A stretch of DNA of 64,000 bases from Escherichia fergusonii ATCC 35469. Lineage in GTDB: Bacteria > Pseudomonadota > Gammaproteobacteria > Enterobacterales > Enterobacteriaceae. This document shows positions 59,509-64,000 of the stretch, one piece after another. The DNA lies in contig NC_011740.1 of NCBI RefSeq assembly GCF_000026225.1, positions 2,108,001 through 2,172,000 of the forward strand, written 5' to 3'. The notes under the pieces were generated by a model. It worked only from the letters and a program-made list of their open reading frames with translations. It was not told the DNA's origin and ran no database searches. Numbering within the stretch: position 1 is the first letter of the stretch; each line of letters begins with the position of its first letter. Both the position numbers and the translations under genes were made by a program.

Positions 59509-61595
59509 TACCCCCGAAAACGGTCTTGATTCTCAAGGAACCACTGGTAAGTGCTGGCAAGCCCCGCTTCCAGTGAAATTTCGTGATACCAGCCAAGCTG
59601 ATGCAGGCGCGTCACATCCAGCAGTTTGCGCGGCGTGCCATCCGGTTTGCTGGCATCGAAAACCACCCGACCTTTGTAACCCACCACTTTGGCGATGGTT
59701 TGCGCCAGCTCGCGGATAGTGCAGTCCACGCCGGTACCGACGTTAATGTGCGACAGCATCGGCTGGGTGTTCTCCAGCCAGACTTCGTGCGCCAGCTCCA
59801 TGACATGAATGCTTGCCGCCGCCATATCATCGACATGCAGAAATTCGCGCATCGGCGTACCGCTGCCCCACACCACCACGTCCGGTGCATTCTGTGCCGT
59901 CGCCTCGTGGAAGCGGCGCAGCAATGCGGGGATCACATGCGAATTACTTGGATGGAAGTTGTCGTGCGGCCCGTACAGGTTGGTCGGCATGACAGAGCGG
60001 TAATCGCGTCCATACTGGCGGTTGTAAGATTCGCACAGTTTGATCCCGGCGATTTTGGCAATGGCGTATGGCTCGTTGGTCGGCTCCAGCGTGCCCTGTA
60101 ACAGCTCGCCTTCTGCCATCGGCTGTTTTGCCAGTTTTGGGTAGATGCAGGACGATCCGAGAAACAGCAGTTTGTTCACGTCGTTCTGATGCGCAGCGTG
60201 AATGATGTTGCTCTCAATCATCATATTCTGGTAGATGAAATCCGCCGGATACGTGTTGTTGGCGACAATCCCGCCCACTTTCGCCGCCGCCAGATAGACC
60301 TGGTCAATGCGCTCGCTGGCAAAGAAATCATGCACCGCGCGGCTGTCCAGCAGGTTCAGTTCGTCGCGGGTGCGTAATACCAGTTCCACATCACCGCGCT
60401 GTTCGAGCTGTCGCTTGATGGCAGAACCGACCATCCCGCGATGGCCAGCGATAAAAATGCGTTGTTTACTCATGCTTATGACTCCAGCGCGATCGCCACG
60501 TCGTAGCCGTGAGATTTCAGCAGAGAGTGTTTTTTCGCCGCTTCGAGGTCATTAGCCACCATTTCAGATACCATCTCTCTGAGGGTGATTTCCGGTTTCC
60601 AGCCCAGCTTTTCGTGCGCTTTGGTCGGGTCGCCGAGCAGCGTTTCTACTTCAGCAGGACGGAAGTAACGCGGGTCAACGGCGATAATCACATCGCCCGG
60701 TTTAACGCCCGGCGCGTCATGCCCGGTGACGGAAACCACAATGCCCTTCTCTTCAACGCCCGTGCCTTCAAAGCGCAGTTTGATGCCCAGTTGTGCTGCC
60801 GCCATTTCCACGAACTGACGCACGGAGTACTGAACGCCGGTGGCAATAACGAAATCTTCTGGCTGTTCCTGTTGCAGCATCATCCACTGCATTTTTACGT
60901 AGTCTTTGGCGTGGCCCCAGTCACGCAGGGAATCCATATTGCCGAGGTACAGGCACGACTCCAGCCCTTGAGCGATATTGGCGATTGCGCGGGTGATTTT
61001 GCGGGTCACGAAGGTTTCGCCACGGCGCGGGGATTCATGGTTAAAGAGAATACCGTTACAGGCGTACATGCCGTAGGATTCGCGGTAGTTAACGGTGATC
61101 CAGTAGGCATACAGTTTGGCGACCGCATATGGAGATCGCGGATAGAACGGCGTGGTTTCTTTCTGCGGAATTTCCTGCACCAGACCGTACAGTTCAGAAG
61201 TGGAAGCCTGATAGAAACGGGTTTTCTTTTCCAGACCAAGGAAGCGGATCGCCTCCAGCAGACGCAGTGTGCCCATCGCATCAACGTCTGCGGTATATTC
61301 CGGTGACTCAAAAGAAACCGCAACGTGGCTCATTGCGCCCAGGTTGTACACTTCATCCGGCTGCACTTCACGCAAAATACGCGTCAGGTTGGAGGTATCA
61401 CTCAGGTCGCCATAATGCAGATGGAATTTCGGGTTGCAGGTGTGCGGATCCTGATAAATGTGATCCACGCGCTCGGTGTTGAATGACGATGCACGACGCT
61501 TAATACCATGTACCTCGTAACCTTTTTCCAGCAGAAACTCCGCCAGGTAAGAACCGTCTTGTCCGGTTACACCGGTGATGAGAGCGACTTTTGAC
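59072..61595. repeat. Long direct repeat, copy 2 (gmm-fcl-gmd)
   Basis: Near-identical partner of 36375-38895 in the O-antigen cluster, same orientation, shifted by 22,697 bp. The K-12-like flanks on both sides suggest this is the donor locus. Confidence 0.9.
59508..60473 (-). CDS. fcl: GDP-L-fucose synthase, colanic copy
   Basis: The 321-residue enzyme (also WcaG) has Ser107, Tyr136 and Lys140 in place and matches the O-antigen copy except at residues 93 and 128. It provides GDP-fucose for colanic acid and, in effect, for the whole cell. Confidence 0.97.
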   Translation of the reverse strand: MSKQRIFIAGHRGMVGSAIKRQLEQRGDVELVLRTRDELNLLDSRAVHDFFASERIDQVYLAAAKVGGIVANNTYPADFIYQNMMIESNIIHAAHQNDVNKLLFLGSSCIYPKLAKQPMAEGELLQGTLEPTNEPYAIAKIAGIKLCESYNRQYGRDYRSVMPTNLYGPHDNFHPSNSHVIPALLRRFHEATAQNAPDVVVWGSGTPMREFLHVDDMAAASIHVMELAHEVWLENTQPMLSHINVGTGVDCTIRELAQTIAKVVGYKGRVVFDASKPDGTPRKLLDVTRLHQLGWYHEISLEAGLASTYQWFLENQDRFRG

Positions 61596-61597
61596 AT
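60476..61597 (-). CDS. gmd: GDP-mannose 4,6-dehydratase, colanic copy
   Basis: The 373-residue enzyme starts [15 protein letters not shown] as in K-12 and has the YAVAK active-site segment. In the block that differs from the O-antigen copy it reads [20 protein letters not shown]. It lies 2 bp upstream of fcl and 26 bp downstream of wcaF. Confidence 0.97.
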
Positions 61598-61623
61598 GTC
61601 TTATTCCTCTGTATTTTTTGAAT

Positions 61624-62172
61624 TTATTCAGTTTCAACGCGTTCGCGTATCACCACTGCGGGATTCCCCCGGCAAACTCTATTTGCCGGAAGCGATTTAA
61701 AAACACTGCTTCGCGCACCCACGACGGTGCCGTCGCCGATCGTGACGCCAGGAGCAACAAAAACATCGGTTGCCAGCCAGCATTTCTCGCCAATCACAAT
61801 GGGCGTGGCGTTTATGGTGAAATGTCGACTTGCATGGTCGTGGCTCCCGGTGCATAAATAACTTTTTTGCGATATCACCGAATGTGCGCCAATGGTTATT
61901 TCACCGAGGGTATATAAATTGACCTCATCGCCGACCCACGCGTAATCACCTAAGGTTAATTTCCACGGATAGGTAATTTTTACTGACGGACGAATAACTA
62001 CGTTTTTTCCTATTTTTGCGCCGAATAAACGTAATAAAAAAGCCCGCCAGCGATATAATATTTGTGGCGACCAGGCAAATATTGTTGCCTGTACTGCCCA
62101 CCACAATTGCACTTTAATAGCGTTGCCGCCCCGGAACCCTTTCGGCACCGAGAAACCGCTTAAATCTTGCAT
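61624..62172 (-). CDS. wcaF: Colanic acid acetyltransferase WcaF
   Basis: The 182-residue hexapeptide-repeat protein has beta-helix repeats ending in CWLATDVFVAPGVTIGDGTVVGARS. It acetylates a sugar of the colanic acid repeat. The end (NPAVVIRERVETE) and start match K-12 by memory. It lies 15 bp after wcaE. Confidence 0.95.
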   Translation of the reverse strand: MQDLSGFSVPKGFRGGNAIKVQLWWAVQATIFAWSPQILYRWRAFLLRLFGAKIGKNVVIRPSVKITYPWKLTLGDYAWVGDEVNLYTLGEITIGAHSVISQKSYLCTGSHDHASRHFTINATPIVIGEKCWLATDVFVAPGVTIGDGTVVGARSSVFKSLPANRVCRGNPAVVIRERVETE

Positions 62173-62187
62173 TGGTATTCCTTATAT

Positions 62188-62934
62188 TCAGACTTTGTTA
62201 TATAAGGCTTTCGTCTTTGAGGTCGTGCGCTGGCGTAAATGCCAGGATAATTCAGCCCAGAAGCCAGGCACATGTAATATTTGCCGTTGGACTTTTTTCG
62301 CGTCAGCACACAATTCCATATTATTGGTGGTAGATACCCCACCCATAGAAAATTCAGACACCAGCCCATTGAGTTTTTTAAACGCATAACCGGCTTTATA
62401 CATTTTGGCCGCCAGCGCATAATCGGATGAAACTTTATATTCCAGATCATAACGCCATTTTTTCAAGCCGGATACCGGGAAAAATATCGCCTGATGGCTG
62501 GCGGGCAGGCTGTGATAAATATACCAGCCCGGTTTAGCGCGACGTTTAATTTTATGCCCGTCGCCAAAATCCAGCAGCGCATCGCCGGTAATCATCACGT
62601 TATCTTTTTGCATTTTTAATCTACGGACAAAATTTGCGGCATCCTGATGAAAAATATCGCCCGAGTTGAGAAACAGCGCAAACTTGCCTTGTGCCATCGC
62701 AATGCCTTTGTTCATGGCGTCGTAGATGCCCTTATCTGGTTCACTGACAAAGCGTAGGTTATAGATACCATTGAGATTTTCCAGATACTCACGGGTGCCG
62801 TCATTGGAACCGCCATCGACAACAATCCATTCGAAGCTGATATCGTCAGCCTGCGCCAGATGCGCCAGCGAGGCATGTGTTTTGACTATCCCTTCAAGGT
62901 TACGAAACGCGACGGTGATTATGCTAAGCAACAT
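62188..62934 (-). CDS. wcaE: Colanic acid glycosyltransferase WcaE
   Basis: The 248-residue GT2 enzyme starts LLSIITVAFRNLEGIVKTH and has WIVVDGGSNDGTREYL and FLNSGDIFH. It adds a fucose to the colanic acid unit by earlier reports. Its upstream side holds an ERIC element. Confidence 0.95.
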   Translation of the reverse strand: MLLSIITVAFRNLEGIVKTHASLAHLAQADDISFEWIVVDGGSNDGTREYLENLNGIYNLRFVSEPDKGIYDAMNKGIAMAQGKFALFLNSGDIFHQDAANFVRRLKMQKDNVMITGDALLDFGDGHKIKRRAKPGWYIYHSLPASHQAIFFPVSGLKKWRYDLEYKVSSDYALAAKMYKAGYAFKKLNGLVSEFSMGGVSTTNNMELCADAKKVQRQILHVPGFWAELSWHLRQRTTSKTKALYNKV

Positions 62935-62946
62935 TTTTTACCTCGT

Positions 62947-63059
<113 letters not shown>

Positions 63060-63071
<12 letters not shown>

Positions 63072-64000
63072 TATATTTAACGCTTTTCGCAAAATAAATG
63101 GACAGACGATTAAAAATGCATATTCCGGGCTAAATATCGAACCGGTAAAAAACAGCGACACCGGAGTAAAAAGATAGAGCTGCACACGAAAATTGCGATT
63201 ATCACCAAAAGCGTTGATCATCATTTTTATCACTTTCCCCATATACCACAGTGATAAAAGCACTGCGAACCAGGAAAAATAAATAATCAGCAGATACAAA
63301 CCATTGTCTATGGTTTTTCCGACATCCGCACCGTTAAATATTCCGAATGATGCGACATATTCATAAAGTGAGCCAAATCTGACTACACCGTCAATATGGC
63401 TCAAAGAATAACCGACCATCACCAGTGGACCGACAATACGATAATACGATGACGATCCTTCCGTACCTAAATCGCCCAAGCGGGTGGAAATATAAGGAAA
63501 CGCGATTACCACACCAACCAGGAATACAGCCAGAGAAATCAATGCTAACGGTAACTTTTTCTTAATCGCCTCTTTATTCAGATATTGAAACGCCCACTCC
63601 AACAAATAAAACAGGATAAAGGTCATAACCCCTGAAAACGATCCGGATAATATTATCCCTGCGAGAATCATAGCATCGGTTTTAGGCGTTTTGATACCAA
63701 ACTGTTTGATACTGAGCCAAATTGAGATTAATGCCAGAGCGAAAAATGCCGGTTCGAAATAAAGTGCTGTCGTGCGCTTGCCGCCGAATTTAATGAAATT
63801 CAGCACATAACTGTTGCTGTAAATCAGATATTTCGAAATCGACTCCATAATACTGCTGCCGCCAGTGAGGATAATTTGCGCCATCTCCACCGCCGCCAGC
63901 GCCACCACCAGCCCGACCACCAGATAAAAGAAACGTAATATCTTGCGATGGTTGTGTGGCGAAATCGTTTTAAAGCGAATACTCCACACCATGCCAATAA
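63060..64000 (-). CDS. wcaD: Colanic acid polymerase WcaD (3' part)
   Basis: Only the C-terminal 310 or so residues are in the window; the gene runs off the right edge. Several membrane segments and the loop around TRLGDLGTEGSSSYYRIVGPL match K-12 WcaD, the Wzy-type polymerase. The last residues read LNIHPK, while K-12 ends, as I recall, LNITR; the change falls where the ERIC element begins, so the element supplies the stop codon. Confidence 0.93.

Overview
The window is a chromosomal segment of Escherichia coli or a very close relative such as Shigella. The gene order sbcB, yeeD/yeeE, plaP, yeeY, yeeZ, yoeB/yefM, his operon, wzzB, ugd, gnd, O-antigen genes, galF and colanic acid genes is that of E. 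coli. From memory, many of the proteins match the K-12 versions almost residue for residue. No database search was run, so every name rests on recalled sequence and visible motifs.

Positions 1 to about 12,600 are the immunity/early half of a lambdoid prophage integrated at the 5' end of sbcB. The left-going pR operon holds cro, a nutR site, cII, a 90-residue protein, an O-like replication initiator carrying an iteron array, and the start of a DnaB-type helicase. The cI repressor reads right and is followed by a two-gene cassette in the place where lambda has rex. The right-going pL operon holds nutL, N, small ORFs, ral, a long coiled-coil protein, cIII, kil, erf, ssb, about ten small accessory genes and xis. 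The integrase gene faces this operon. N and its boxB hairpins are P22-type, while Ral is lambda-type. Five 13-bp operator-like dyads with a shared pattern lie at the two control regions.

Positions 12,582 to 19,570 hold core genes: exonuclease I, a thiosulfate-uptake pair, the putrescine importer PlaP, a LysR regulator, an NAD(P)-binding protein and the YefM-YoeB toxin-antitoxin pair. Positions 19,750 to 27,047 hold the complete histidine operon with its leader peptide and attenuator.

Positions 27,141 to 47,644 read leftward and hold wzzB, ugd, gnd, an AT-rich O-antigen cluster and galF. The O-antigen genes, in order of transcription from the JUMPStart element near galF, are wzx, a glycosyltransferase, a hexapeptide acetyltransferase, wzy, a GT4-like glycosyltransferase, a HAD phosphatase, a UbiA-like membrane protein, an alpha-1,2-fucosyltransferase-like gene, gmd, fcl, gmm, manC, manB, a GT2 glycosyltransferase and an OafA-like acyltransferase. 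The polymer should contain a GDP-fucose-derived sugar and O-acetyl groups. The HAD/UbiA-like pair suggests a further sugar, possibly ribofuranose, delivered on a polyprenyl phosphate; this is the most interesting system in the window.

Positions 47,812 to 64,000 hold the distal colanic acid operon, wcaM back to a wcaD cut by the window edge. Its cpsG and gmm-fcl-gmd genes are near-identical direct duplicates of the O-antigen manB and gmm-fcl-gmd genes 21 to 23 kb away, whereas manC and cpsB have diverged. The O-antigen cluster is therefore a mosaic of low-GC specific genes and colanic-type sugar-nucleotide genes.
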